A stretch of 64,000 nt of DNA, taken from assembly GCA_023614405.1 (NCBI GenBank), contig CM042686.1:466458740-466522739 (forward strand). The letters run 5' to 3'. Below are positions 1 to 9,908 of the stretch, piece by piece. The notes under the pieces were generated by a model. It saw only the letters and a program-made list of their open reading frames with translations, was not told the DNA's origin and did not search any database. This stretch comes from Avena insularis. Its lineage: Eukaryota > Streptophyta > Magnoliopsida > Poales > Poaceae. The translations under genes were made by a program, and so were the position numbers. Position 1 is the first letter of the stretch; each line of letters opens with the position of its first letter.

Positions 1-282
1 TCTTTCTAGTGGGGTAAGATAGGCATGCTAGTCCTTACTGTGACTACACACTCACTGGCAAACCTGGCAGAAACACCCGGCTCGTCTGGTCTAGTTCTTC
101 CTAGAAGAACATTAAGTGAAAGCCTCCCTCCTTTGGACAACTTGTCAAGCCTCTTCCCCATGTTTCCCCCCTCACCACCATAGCTTGACTAGTATGTGGA
201 ACTATATCTTCAGAATTTTGCGTTTCAGCGTCTTCAGAACAAGGTGCATCAAAGTCTTGAGACATCTGGTAGCCATTATCAT
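1..282 (-). pseudogene. CACTA second-ORF (Ptta/En/Spm-like) exon, frameshifted, runs off the window
   Basis: A likely splice acceptor (CCTGTAG) ends at 283 and opens a minus-strand frame reading DDNGYQMSQDFDAPC. After about 40 codons it shifts frame into GLDKLSKGGRLSLNV, then GRTRPDEPG and SARFASECVVTVRTSMP. This pattern (basic G-rGL-kL-KG, then an -RP-G motif, then FA-E-G-i-R) resembles the N-terminal part of the plant transposase family Ptta/En/Spm (Transposase_24) in grass CACTA elements. The family link is from recognition and was not searched. At least one single-base frameshift makes this copy non-functional. It is the downstream part of the gene whose upstream exons are at 1375-1599, 14335-14570 and about 16000. 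Confidence 0.55.
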
Positions 283-341
283 CTACAGGAATACAATGTG
301 TTGATTTAGTGTTCCACAGTAATATGATGGGATTAAATGGA

Positions 342-1374
342 TTATAAGTGAGAAAGCAGTCGGTTTAACGCATTACCACGTTGAGACCAGTCATTGTAGT
401 CTTGGCACGGTACTTCATGACTAGGATCAGATTCCCGATATTCAGTAGCTGACTCATCGTATTGGGTAGCTGACCCCTGACCCTCAAATTGGGTACCAGA
501 GTCCTCGCCATCGGCAGTTGAACACAGGTGTTGGGTAGCTGACGTAGCGCCTTGGGTACCTAACCCATCGGTTTGGAACAGTGCATGGTCGCTTCGGCGA
601 GGTGCCCGCATACAACTGGGAGGTGGCTTCTAGATTTGGAGAGGTAGCAAGTCACCTTTGGGGGATACCCGTGGGCAGAAGGATGCGGACTTCGTCACCT
701 GGGAAGGTGGCTTCTCGATTTGTGGAGGTGGCAGGTTGGCTTTGGGAGGTGCCAGAGGACGGCAGGATGTGGGTTGTGGTTCCACACCTTGGGTACGTGG
801 CTGCTGGCTTTCGGGGGTGGCTACTGGCTTTAGGGAGGTGCCAAACGGCATACCAGCGGGTCGGAGGGAGTGGAGAGGTCACCTTGGGTAGAGTGTTTCT
901 CATGTTGGACAACTGCCAGCTTGCCTTGGGCAGCTGGTTGCTTGCCTTGGGCTGCTGCCTTCTTGGCTTGGGTGGGTGGTAGATTGACGGCAGTTGGCTT
1001 CTCGCCTTGGTGGGCATCAGGAACTGCAACTTTGGCCACTTGGCCGGCATCAGGAACTGCAGCTTGGCCACTTGGCCGGCATCAGAAAATGCAGCTTTAG
1101 CCAGTTGGCCGGCATTAGGAACTGTAGCTTTGGCCACTTGGCCGACATCAGGAACTAAAGGTTTAGCTACTTGCCGGGCATCGGGAACTGTAGATTTGGC
1201 CACTAGGTTGGCATCAGGAACTGCATCATCGATGACTAGTAGGGGAAAATGAAGTGCAGCTCTAGCCACCTCCAGGGCATTAGGAAGTGCGGCTTTGGCA
1301 GTTTACCTGGCATCAGGAAGTTCGGCTTTGGTCGTTTACCGGGCATCAGGTAGTTCGGCTTTGGCAATCTTCTA
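342..1374 (-). pseudogene. Repeat-rich coding stretch of the CACTA gene, multiply broken
   Basis: This directly follows the exon at 1375-1599 in the same direction. A TAG at 1372-1374 stops the frame, and two further in-frame TAA codons fall in the first repeats. Reading resumes through an 11-residue repeat (VPDAGQVAKAA-like) down to about 1070, where one base is lost. The correct frame then runs as a Q/K/P-rich tail (QAKKAAAQGKQ, PAAQGK) to a stop at 830, followed by P/Q-rich and TQG-rich segments (851-630 and 611-342). The peptide is low in complexity and no enzymatic domain is visible. It looks like a disordered linker between the short upstream exons and the Ptta-like exon at 1-282. Confidence 0.5.
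1013..1374 (-). repeat. 33-bp coding minisatellite (11 units)
   Basis: GGCATCAGGAACTG-like units begin at 1013, 1046, 1078, 1111, 1144, 1177, 1210, about 1243, 1276, 1309 and 1342, so the period is 33 bp with one 32-bp unit. On the minus strand each unit encodes 11 residues of the form VPDAGQVAKAA, which keeps frame. Divergence is high: GGCCAAGTGG becomes GGTAAACGA or GGTAAACTG in the outermost units, giving stops. It sits in the middle of the CACTA gene. Confidence 0.85.
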
Positions 1375-1599
1375 GGTTGCACTCCGAGTTTCTTGTGAAT
1401 GGGTCGTAGGACTTGTCGCTTTTGTTGTCCACCGTGTGGAACCTGGAGGTGGAAGTCCTACTTTTAGCGGATTCCCCTTGGACCTTGTGTGTCTCTCATT
1501 TTCTATGTCTGGAGATAGTACTGATGCCACAACGTGCTTGCGAGATGATCCACCACCAGGAGCCATCGTTTGCCTGGGAGTTGTCTTCTTGAATTTTCT
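1375..1599 (-). pseudogene. CACTA gene exon, downstream of the Tat insertion
   Basis: The exon opens after a splice acceptor (CTTAAGCAG) ending at 1600 and reads RKFKKTTPRQTMAPGGG, then SSRKHVVASVLSPDIENER, TRSKGNP and KVGLPPPGSTRW, for 75 codons up to TAG. Its phase (0) matches the donor end of the exon at 14335-14570, which supports the gene model. The intron joining them would be only about 170 nt, but it now contains the 12.6-kb Tat element, inserted 14 nt upstream of this acceptor. The basic, serine/proline-rich sequence resembles the N-terminal region of grass CACTA second-ORF proteins. Confidence 0.6.
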
Positions 1600-1613
1600 C
1601 TGCTTAAGACACA

Positions 1614-2129
1614 TGTTGGGGATATACTTTCCGGGTATCCTCACTATGCTTCACTGACCAGGGTGGCCCACTTCAGGTTAGAGCATTGCTTCACAGGCGG
1701 TCCAGTCAGGGAGAAGAGACGGAGTCCAATCCGGCTACGGGAAGGCCTAGATGACTTACCGACATAGGCCTATAGTGTTACTTGTAGTTCAAGATATACT
1801 CTGTAACCGATTCTTAGTCGTAGTCGGATAGGTCTCTCCTGTAAACCCTAGGCCAGATATCTATATAAGCCGTCCTAGGGAGAGCCTTTAAGGCACCCTC
1901 ACAATAGTCTACAATCTCAACTCGCACAGGTGAAACCCTTGTAACCCATATTCCGACTCTGCCGTATTACTGGATTGCTAGCAGGAGTAGGACCCGTCCA
2001 AAGCTGGCGGATTCGAACCTGGGTAAACTTGTGTGCTCACCGTCCCGAAACACCGTATGTCTCACACCCCTCTCTTCCGCACGCCTCGAGGACCCCCGTC
2101 ATGGTGTACTTGTCATCAATCCAACGACA
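1614..2129 (+). repeat. 5' LTR of Tat-1
   Basis: 516 bp, starting TGTTGGGGATATAC and ending CCAACGACA. It contains TATATAAG at 1862-1869 as the likely core promoter, about 265 bp before the LTR end. Near the 3' part it carries CGAACCTGGGTAAA, a motif also present in the LTRs of the Tat element at 40129-53127. It matches the LTR at 13664-14178 nearly end to end. Confidence 0.95.
1862..1869 (+). promoter_or_regulatory. TATA box of the Tat-1 5' LTR
   Basis: TATATAAG, conserved at the matching place in the 3' LTR (13912-13919). It should drive the genomic RNA of the element, with the start site expected about 30 bp downstream. Confidence 0.6.
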
Positions 2130-2130
2130 G

Positions 2131-2148
2131 TTGGTGCCCACCATGGGG
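2131..2148 (+). other. Primer binding site of Tat-1
   Basis: TTGGTGCCCACCATGGGG follows the 5' LTR by one base. TGG complementary to a tRNA CCA end starts minus-strand DNA synthesis. The tRNA species was not determined. The first gag ATG (2143) lies inside this site. Confidence 0.75.
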
Positions 2149-4738
2149 AAAGTGAGCTTCGAATCTGTGTTCCGAGCGGAATCTGTGTTCCGAACTGGAA
2201 TCGGCGAGACTATCAGTGTCGATCGCGTCCTCTATGCTAGCGACGTCCCTCTCGTCATTCTCGACATGACCTGGATTTTGGCTAGGGAGGTCATGACTGC
2301 TTACACCATCATGTCCTTTGGCGAGATCGATGTGTACATCGGTTTTGCTGAACCTATCCCACCCACCCCAATGGTGATGATAGAGGCAGAAGAAAACTCT
2401 GGGTCCACTTTGTCCATGGAGGCGGCAGAGTTCCGGATCTCGGAGAACCCTAAACCCACCCAGCCCGCACCTGTCACGGAGATAGTTGAGAAAGCCGAAC
2501 CTGAAGAAGGTCTTGCGGTTCAAGTCGAATATGGAGTGGATATCCCTAGCGAGGCCGAATCCTAGATCGATCTACCCGCCGAGGTCGAAATCCAGGAGGG
2601 GTAGGACAATAACCTTAGTTCTGGCTCTGCTAACGCCGGAATAGACCAACCTTTCCTAAAGCATACGTTGAGGCGCATGATGCTGCAAGGTGCAAAAGTG
2701 GATGAGGTTCTCGAAAACATTAGTATTTTCGAGGAAGCCCACGAGGAAAGCCGCAACTACCTCAGGACAACACGTCGCACTTTATCGGATATGTTGGATC
2801 CGGATCCGGCTCTGCTGATGCTGGAGATAATGAAGACTAGGTGCTGGAGGCGAGCGGAACAAACATCGACTTACCCGCATCCTCTGATGACTCGATGACG
2901 TTGACAGATTTCCGGAAGTTCTCCGCGGCATACAAAGAGGAGTTCAACTCCAAAGCTATAGAAGAAGGAGAAGCCATGGATGAAGGATCTAGAGAAAACT
3001 CTCCCAGAGCGCATGATGACATGGACCTCGGAGATAGTCCCGATGCCCAGATGTCCGAAAATACTGCTCAGAGCTTGACTCTAGGAAACATACCCAAAGC
3101 CGTCTTTGCTACCGGTGCTGCCAAGAAGGCAAAGAAGAAGAACAAGACCCCGGCAAAAGAACTTCCGGCAGAGGAGGTGATTGCCGAGGATATGAGGAAG
3201 ACTCGGATGGAGCACTTATCCTAGATGAGCCCAAATAAGAGTCGGTGGATGGACACATGGTCGCTGCAGGTGCCCGTAAACTCATTGATGCTGCGTTAAC
3301 CACACCTATCCCTACTACGGCAGAACTCACTGCCTCGGAATAGGAAGAAAGGGCCCAAGCCCTAGAAGCACGCCGCCAAGTACTCCTGGATGAAGCCAAA
3401 AACATCAAGGAAGAGAAGAAGCGCATGGCTACTATGGAGAAGCTCATCTCTCTACAACATCAGAAGACACGGAAATGCCACGTACGGGCCGACAAATTTC
3501 CGGAAGTACGCAAGGTTCTGTTTGAGGGAGATCTAGGGATGCCTCGGCTCGCAGTAATGGAGATCTGGTGTACCCAACACCAGTACAGAACACCGTTGTG
3601 GCCCAAGATATCCTAGAAAATAATCTAGGCCTAGAACAAGTCCGATTGGGCATTAAGCTACTTACCAAGGGTCTGGAGCAGCAGAAGGTCGCGAAGTCTG
3701 GTAGCGCAAAACTGGTCTCTCAATCTGACTAATGCCGCATGGATCCGGCCTAGAATGACATAAGACCCCAACGGGTTCTGGAGCAGCATCACCGTTCCGA
3801 CGGTCGGGAAGACAACTACTCAAGAACCGGATCTTCAGGGCAGCACCACATAACTGCACGTGACTGGTGCAACGTTGCCCCAGCCGCGGAGCAAGAAGCA
3901 ATTGTTGCACTATATCCAAAAATCCTCCCCGGCGGGAGTCGAACAATCATAGGGAAGAAGACAAAGAGAAACGTCGGGAGGATGACCGTCAAAGAATGCC
4001 ACCTCCTAGACATACAAGCAGTCCAGCTGAACCCCATCGTGATGGGAATGACAGATGAAGGAACAACGGACACCGTGCTGAGTCAAACCGACAGGGGGCT
4101 CGTCGCAATGAATACCCTCCCCGGAACCGTAATAATGACACTCCGGACGGAGGCTGGCGATCAGTCGGAAACAATCCACCTTCTCCACCAAGTAGCCACC
4201 ACAACGGTTCCCAAGGAGGCCAAGGAGGGCATCGTGATGGAGGAGGTGGTGGCAGAAGTAGAAGTCCGGCTCCAAGGCACCGCAGCCACAACCGCCAATT
4301 AGGTCTGCGATCTCTGTTACCGAGTGACGCGAGACATCAGATCAGCTCCAACATAGAGGCATGGCGCTACGAGAACGACGAAATCTATGTGCGTCCAAAA
4401 TTCTTTGGACCATGCATAAGAGCAACAAGATTCCCGGAAGGATTTGCTATCTCAAGGCACATCCAACCCTACGACGGTGTAGCACTGCCAGATACTTGGC
4501 TCCAGGATTTTTTCCAGGCTTGCTGTATCACCAAAGGCGGAAGCAGCTTGGCCACAACCCGATATCTCCCACTTATGTTGCGGAAGATGGCACGATCATG
4601 GCTAAATGAACTTCCGGAGAATACCATCCACAACTGGTATGACATGCAAAGTGCGTTCTTTCAGAATTTTGAAGGCAAGTATCGGAGACCCTGCCTCGGA
4701 CGATGGATCGACACTAAGAATTCCCGATTGGTTTACTG
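2143..4738 (+). pseudogene. Tat-1 gag, broken
   Basis: The frame starts MGKVSFESVFR at 2143, overlapping the primer binding site, and is stopped by in-frame TAG codons at 2563 and 2602. After a frameshift it continues at 2841-3224 as an acidic, then lysine-rich stretch. Further pieces are scattered to 4300. The recognisable Retrotrans_gag core is at 4389-4738: ATRYLPLMLRKMARSWL, then NELPENTIHNWYDM and FFQNFEGKY. This W-L-LP--I--W--M pattern is typical of plant Gypsy capsid proteins, which package the RNA. The 2.6-kb length before the protease region fits the long gag of Tat elements. No functional product is expected. Confidence 0.75.
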
Positions 4739-4747
4739 CCTCATCGC

Positions 4748-6103
4748 TTGAAGTGTGACAAAGTCACTGATCTGGGAGAGATGATAAAAATAGCAAGCAA
4801 GTATGCAGATGCTGACAATGACATAGAGGGATTACGGAACGCCCTAGTTGTGCCACAGTCGGTAAAACAACCAAAGCAGCAAGCTCACAAGAGCATGAAC
4901 ACCTCTGAAGAAAAACCCAACGCGGAAACGGCAGTGGTCACTGCTACTTTCGGGTCTGGTGGACGAGGAGGACGTGGCAGTGGCTGCGGACGTGGTCGTG
5001 GGACATCAAGAGTTCAGGGTAGAGGAGACCAGCAACCTGGCAAAACCTACTCCTGGGCAGACATTGCCAACAACCCATGTGTGCATCACTTAGATGCCAG
5101 TGGGGGCTCATATCACACAAATGCCGAGTGTCGTTTTAATGAAGACATCAAGAAAGACGATACCGCTGGCTACATGGCTAAGCGGAAGAAGGGAAAGAAG
5201 AATCCCGAGAAAGATAAAGAGACCAAGGAAGATTCCGACATGGAGGAAGCTGATCCTTCAAATCCCAAGCCAGAGGAGGGAAAGAAAAACTTCCCAACAA
5301 AGAAAGACACTTACGTCACCTTCCTCGGATCTCAACCAGCTAAGGTCAAAAAAGCAGTTATGCATGAGCTCAAAGCAACTGTTCCGGTTGTCCCACAATT
5401 CTTGGACTGGTCGGAAGTGGCAATCACCTTTGACCGTGCTGATCATCCGCCTAAGTTGCACAGGCGAGGAAAATACGCCTTAGTCGTCAACCCACTTATT
5501 GATGGCTATAGTTTCTCCAAGACTCTCATGGACGGCGGCAACAACATTAACATTTTGTATGTTAAAACGCTACGCCAGATGCGGATCTTAGAGACCCAGC
5601 TAAATCATAGTTTTGTGTTATTTCATCGAGTTGTCCCAGGAAGACAAGCAAATTCCCTAGGAGAGATCACTTTGGATCTTACCTTTGGAACTCCAAAGAA
5701 CTATCGAACAGAGGCACTTTCTTTCGAAGTGGTCCCATTCAAGAGCGTGTATCATGCTATATTCGGACGTCCAGCTTACTGGGCTTTTATGGCTCGTCCG
5801 TGTTACATTTACAATATGATGAAAATTCCAGGTCCCAAAGGCGTGATCACAATCAGGGGAGACCCGAAGAAGGCACGAGAGTGTGAGGACGGAAATGCCG
5901 CCTTTGTTGAAGCCGTGCTGCACGCCCAGGAGTACAAGGAGATCAAGAATACCATTTATCCGTCCGAGATGCCCGCAACGAAGAAGGAGGTGACAAAGCC
6001 GAATCCGGAGTTCAAGGCATCGGAAGAGACGAAGAAGACGCCGTTGAAGGATGATGACCCCTCCAAGGTGACCCAGATAGGTGTAGGCCTAGATAGCGCA
6101 TAG
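4748..6103 (+). pseudogene. Tat-1 gag C-terminus and aspartic protease
   Basis: A 451-residue open frame. Residues 1-45 finish the capsid region (LGEMIKIASKYADAD). A glycine/arginine-rich patch follows (GGRGGRGSGCGRGRG, about residues 75-95), then a C/H-rich segment (CVHHLDASGGSYHTNAEC, about 111-128) resembling a zinc knuckle, and a lysine-rich linker. The protease is near residues 225-370, with the active-site loop LMDGGNNINIL (aspartate about residue 262) in place of the usual DTG/DSG. This DGG form is also seen in the Tat element at 40129-53127 (as DGE). TAG at 6101 ends the frame, but the sequence continues in the same frame into RT. Confidence 0.8.
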
Positions 6104-7141
6104 GAAAGCATTCTCATCAAGTTCCTCCAAGCAAATCAAGATATCTTCGCATGGCAGCCATATGACATGACCGGAGTACCTAGGGAACTTGCCGAGCACT
6201 CTCTAAATGTACTCCCGAACGCTAAACCCGTCAAACAGTCCCTACGATGTTTCAGCGATGAAAAGCGTAAGGCAATAGCTAAGGAACTAGCGTGGCTCGA
6301 GTTAGCCGGATTTATAGAAGAGGTCATCCACACTGAGTGGTCGTCCAATCCTGTAATGGTCCCTAAAAAGGACACCACTAATTTAAGGATGTGTGATTAT
6401 TATACTGCCTTGAACAAGGCTTGTCCCAAAGATCCGTTTGCTCTGCCTAGAATTGATGAAGTTATCGACTCTACGGCAGGCTCGGAACTCCTATGTTTTC
6501 TCGACGCATATTCCGGCTATCACCAAATCTGGATGAAGGAATCAGACAAAGTGAAAACTTCATTCATAACCCCCTTCAGAATGTTTTGTTTTGTTACGAT
6601 GCCCTTTGGGCTCAAGAACGCAAGAGCTACGTACCAGCGCACTATGCAGCGTTGCCTCCACGACCAAATCGGACGCAATGTACATGCATACGTGGACGAT
6701 ATTGCGGTGATGTCCAAAAAGAAGAAAACTCTAATTTCCGACTTAGAGGAAACATTTGCCAATCTACAAAAATACAACATAATGCTTAACCCGAAGAAGT
6801 GCTTCTTTGGAATACCAGCTGGAAAATTGTTAGGTTTTATCGTGTCTCAAAGAGGCATAGAGTTAAATCGAGACAAGATTAAGGCTATACTCAATATTTC
6901 TAGGCCAACTCGCATAAAGGACTTTCAAAGACTAACTGGTTGCATCGCTGCAGTCAGTCGGTTTGTAAGCCGGCTTGAAGAAAGATCCACACCACTATAC
7001 AAGCTCCTAAAAAAGACCAAAAATTTCGTTTGGAATGACGAAGCTGAAGCTGCACTACAAGACCTGAAAGCAGTACTCTCGTCTACTCCTATCCTCGCAG
7101 CACCGGAACCAGGGAACCGATGTTGCTCTATCTCGCTATGA
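6104..7141 (+). pseudogene. Tat-1 reverse transcriptase
   Basis: In the same frame as the protease, after one TAG, this reads ILIKFLQANQDIFAW, then the RT core from 6167. Visible motifs are VIHTEWSSNPVMVPKKD, FLDAYSGYHQI (catalytic aspartate), TMPFGLKNARATYQR and the active site YVDD at residues 175-178 counted from 6167, followed by LNPKKCFFG and KLLGFIVSQRGIE. It copies element RNA into DNA. All catalytic aspartates are present. The frame ends at 7141 by a frameshift near the start of RNase H (RCCSISL). Confidence 0.88.
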
Positions 7142-7970
7142 CAAACAGGGTCGTAAGTGTCGTCATGGTGGTGGAGAGACCACAAGAAAATCAGGAACAC
7201 CTGGTGCAGCATCCGACTTATTATCTCAATGAGGTCCTAACCGAATCAAAGCAGCGGTATCCGCACTATCAAAAGCTGGCTTATGTTTTGTTTTTCGCAT
7301 CTCGTATGTTACAACATTATTTTCAGGAACATCCCATTACCGTGGTGAGCACAGCTCCATGAGAGATATAATTAACAACAACGATGCTACAGGACGCATC
7401 GCAAAATGGGGCATAAAGCTTTCAGCTTTCGACATTGAGTATAAACCTCGTACAACAATCAAATCCCAAATCCTCACTGACTTTGTCGCTGATTGGATAG
7501 AGACAAATGAAAATATGACCCTACCAGAGTCGGAATACTGGATCTTACATTTTGACAGGTCTAAGGCGCTCGGGGGCTCGGGGGCTGGCGTGGTGCTCAA
7601 ATCACCCCAAGGAGATAAACTTTTCTATGTGTTGTAGATCCACTTCACGGCGACGAATAACATTGCCTAGTATGAAGCACTACCGCATGGAATCCAGATT
7701 GCTAAGGATATCGGCATCCGACGTTTGATGTGTTATGGAGATTCGGATCTTGTTGCCCAACAAGTGTCGGATGTCTGTAATGCAAATAAACACATGGCAG
7801 CATATAGAGCTGTTGTGGATGAACTATCTAAATCGTTTGAAGGGTTTGAAGTTCAACACATCCCTCGAACAGAAAATGAGGAAGCATATGCATTATCTCG
7901 TATAGGCTCTACATGGAAAAAGGTTCTGGATGGCGCTTTTTTAGAGCACCTAAAAGTTTCCTCTATAAAA
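7120..7970 (+). pseudogene. Tat-1 Gypsy RNase H plus second (archaeal-like) RNase H
   Basis: Three frames in succession. Positions 7120-7362 carry the end of the Gypsy RNase H (PTYYLNEVLTESKQRYPHYQKLAY, FQEHPITVV). Positions 7359-7637 carry its tail and the start of a second RNase H (WILHFDRSKALGGSGAGVVL). It is stopped by TAG at 7635, with another in-frame TAG at 7668. The second domain resumes at 7725 (MCYGDSDLVAQQVSD, AYRAVVDELSKSFEGF, HIPRTENEEAYALSRIGS). Having two RNase H domains in tandem is diagnostic of the Tat lineage. The matching domain pair of the other Tat element is at 47337-48479. Confidence 0.82.
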
Positions 7971-9326
7971 GGAGTAGACGAGGAATATCCGACCAAATCC
8001 GACTCACCTTTAGTAGCAGTTCTGGCTGTAATTTCCAGCTGGACTCAACCCTACCTTGATTACTTGGTAGAGGCCAAATTACCCGAAGACAAAGTTCTGA
8101 GCCGGCAGATCGTCCGACGAGCAAAAGCCTATACTATAATTAGTGGTGAGCTCTATAAGCGGAGCGTGTCTGGGGTCTTTCAGCACTATGTATCTCCGGA
8201 AGAAGGAGTTGAAATCTTACGAGAAATCCACGAAGGCGAGTGTGGTCACCATGCTGTAGCCAAATCTCTAGTGGCAAAAAGCTTCTCGACAAAGTTTTTT
8301 TGGCTTACAGCCAAGGCAGATGCTGAACGGCTGGTCAAGACGTGCAAAGGCTGCCAAAAGTACATGAAGCAAGATCACGTTCCGGCTGATCAGTTGCGGA
8401 CAATACCTATAACATGGCCTTTCACGGTCTCGGGCCTTAACATGGTAGGACCGTTTAAACGGGCTCCAAGTGGATTTACTCATCTCTTAGTGATGGTGGA
8501 TAAATTCACAAAATGGATTGAGGCTAAACCCGTCACTAGTTGTGATGGAGAAACAGCCATAAGATTTGCCGAGGATGTCATAATCCGATACGGTTATCCA
8601 CATAGCATCATCACGGACAACAGGAGTAACTTTTCTATGGGAGAGCTTGCCGAGTTCTGCAATGAACAAAACATCTGGCTTGACATTGCGTCAGTCGCAC
8701 ATCCACAGGCTAATGGACAAGTTGAAAGAGCAAATGGTTTAATTCTACAAGGGCTAAAACCAAGACTCGAAGCACCACTACAACGTGCTGCGGGGGCTTG
8801 GGCAGAGGAATTACCTTCTGTAATATAGAGCTTTCGAACAACTCTGAACAGGTCAATCAGATACACACATTTCTTCTTGGTCTATGGTGCAGAAGTAGTT
8901 CTTCCTAGTGATTTGATTCACATTTCTCCTAGAGTTGCCGCATATATTGAAGAGGATGCTGAAATTTCTCGACAAAATGATCTCGACTTAGTCGAAGAAG
9001 TTCGCGTTGTTGCTGAGATGAGATCAATAGCCTATCAGCAGAAGTTATGCAAGTATCATAGCCAGAGAGTCAGAAACCGGTCTTTCAATAAGGGTGATTT
9101 GGTTCTCCGGCTTGTGCAGAAAAGAAAGCAGAAACTTTCCCCAGTATGGGAAGCGCCCTTTTTAGTTAGCCGAGTATTGCATAATGGTTCTTACTATCTA
9201 ACTGATATGCGGCCAGTCAAAGAAAGACCTGCCACTAAGAAAAGAAAGAGAGCTGGAGGCAGTACAGACCCAGAAGAATTAGACAGACCGTGGAATATTG
9301 CTCAGCTACGTCCCTTTTATTCTTAG
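7971..9326 (+). pseudogene. Tat-1 integrase, first catalytic aspartate lost
   Basis: The HHCC zinc-binding segment (HEGECGHH...CKGCQKY) is at about 8226-8370. The core follows with SGLNMVGPFKRAPSGF, VMVDKFTKWIEAKPV, IITDNRSNFS and ANGQVERANG. The second aspartate and the glutamate of the DDE triad are present. The first is asparagine (NMVGP where the integrase of the other Tat element has DMVGK). TAG at 8826 interrupts the frame where that copy has tryptophan (VLWSLRTT), and the C-terminal part continues in frame to 9326 (VLRLVQKRKQKLSPVWEAPF). Integration would not be supported by this copy. Confidence 0.85.
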
Positions 9327-9908
9327 TTTATCTTTCTTTGTAATCATATATGTGGACATGTTCAATGAGAAATAAAGTAGTGGTTGCCTCAAATTTTTCT
9401 GAGAAGTTTTTTACCATCTTATTTCCGAATGATCATGTCATAGTCAAAAATCCTAGAATACTTGAAAGTACTTGATGCTCATGTTTGTTCTGGTTTAGAG
9501 TTCCGATTCTAAAAATGCTACCTTCGGGTATAAATTTAAATTTTCTAGTCTATACTTTGGTTATTTATCTGATTGCCGGATGCGGGCATTTTCTGAGTAG
9601 TGAATTGTTGGTACTAGAAGCCGGCTTTGTTTCCGAGTTTAAACTGGTTTAGCAATTGAGCTCCGTTGCTCAGCAAAGTTTCCGTGCTAAAGGTTAGCCG
9701 GCTCACGAAAGGGACGAGGCGGAAAGCCAGATAAACGATAAGTATAGACAAATAACATAAGTGCTTATGTAAATATTTTAGGCACATAAATATAAAGGAC
9801 AAAAGTGCTAAATAGATAGAGTAAAACTTAGCACTAGCAAAGGAAAGTATTATACTACTTATTTACAGCCCAAATTGTTTTCAGAATAACACATTGTTTT
9901 CTGACACT
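9327..9908. other. Non-coding spacer of Tat-1 between pol and the antisense gene
   Basis: AT-rich sequence without a supported frame. It lies between the tail ends of two convergent genes, gag-pol on plus and the antisense gene on minus. Polyadenylation signals for both could lie here: AATAAA is visible at about 9372 on plus. Confidence 0.5.

Noticed and set aside
342..982. Plus-strand G/W-rich frames (LALGGARG, WAAGCLPWAA)
   Set aside because: Shadow of the Q/K/P-rich minus-strand CACTA gene.
2007..2017. tRNA B-box-like GGTTCGAATCC on the minus strand in the Tat-1 LTR
   Set aside because: No A box, no T-stem pairing and no acceptor stem nearby. The motif is part of a conserved LTR segment.
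3989..4291. Minus-strand frames opposite Tat-1 gag
   Set aside because: Shadows of a proline/arginine-rich gag segment. No domain, and not at the place of the antisense gene.
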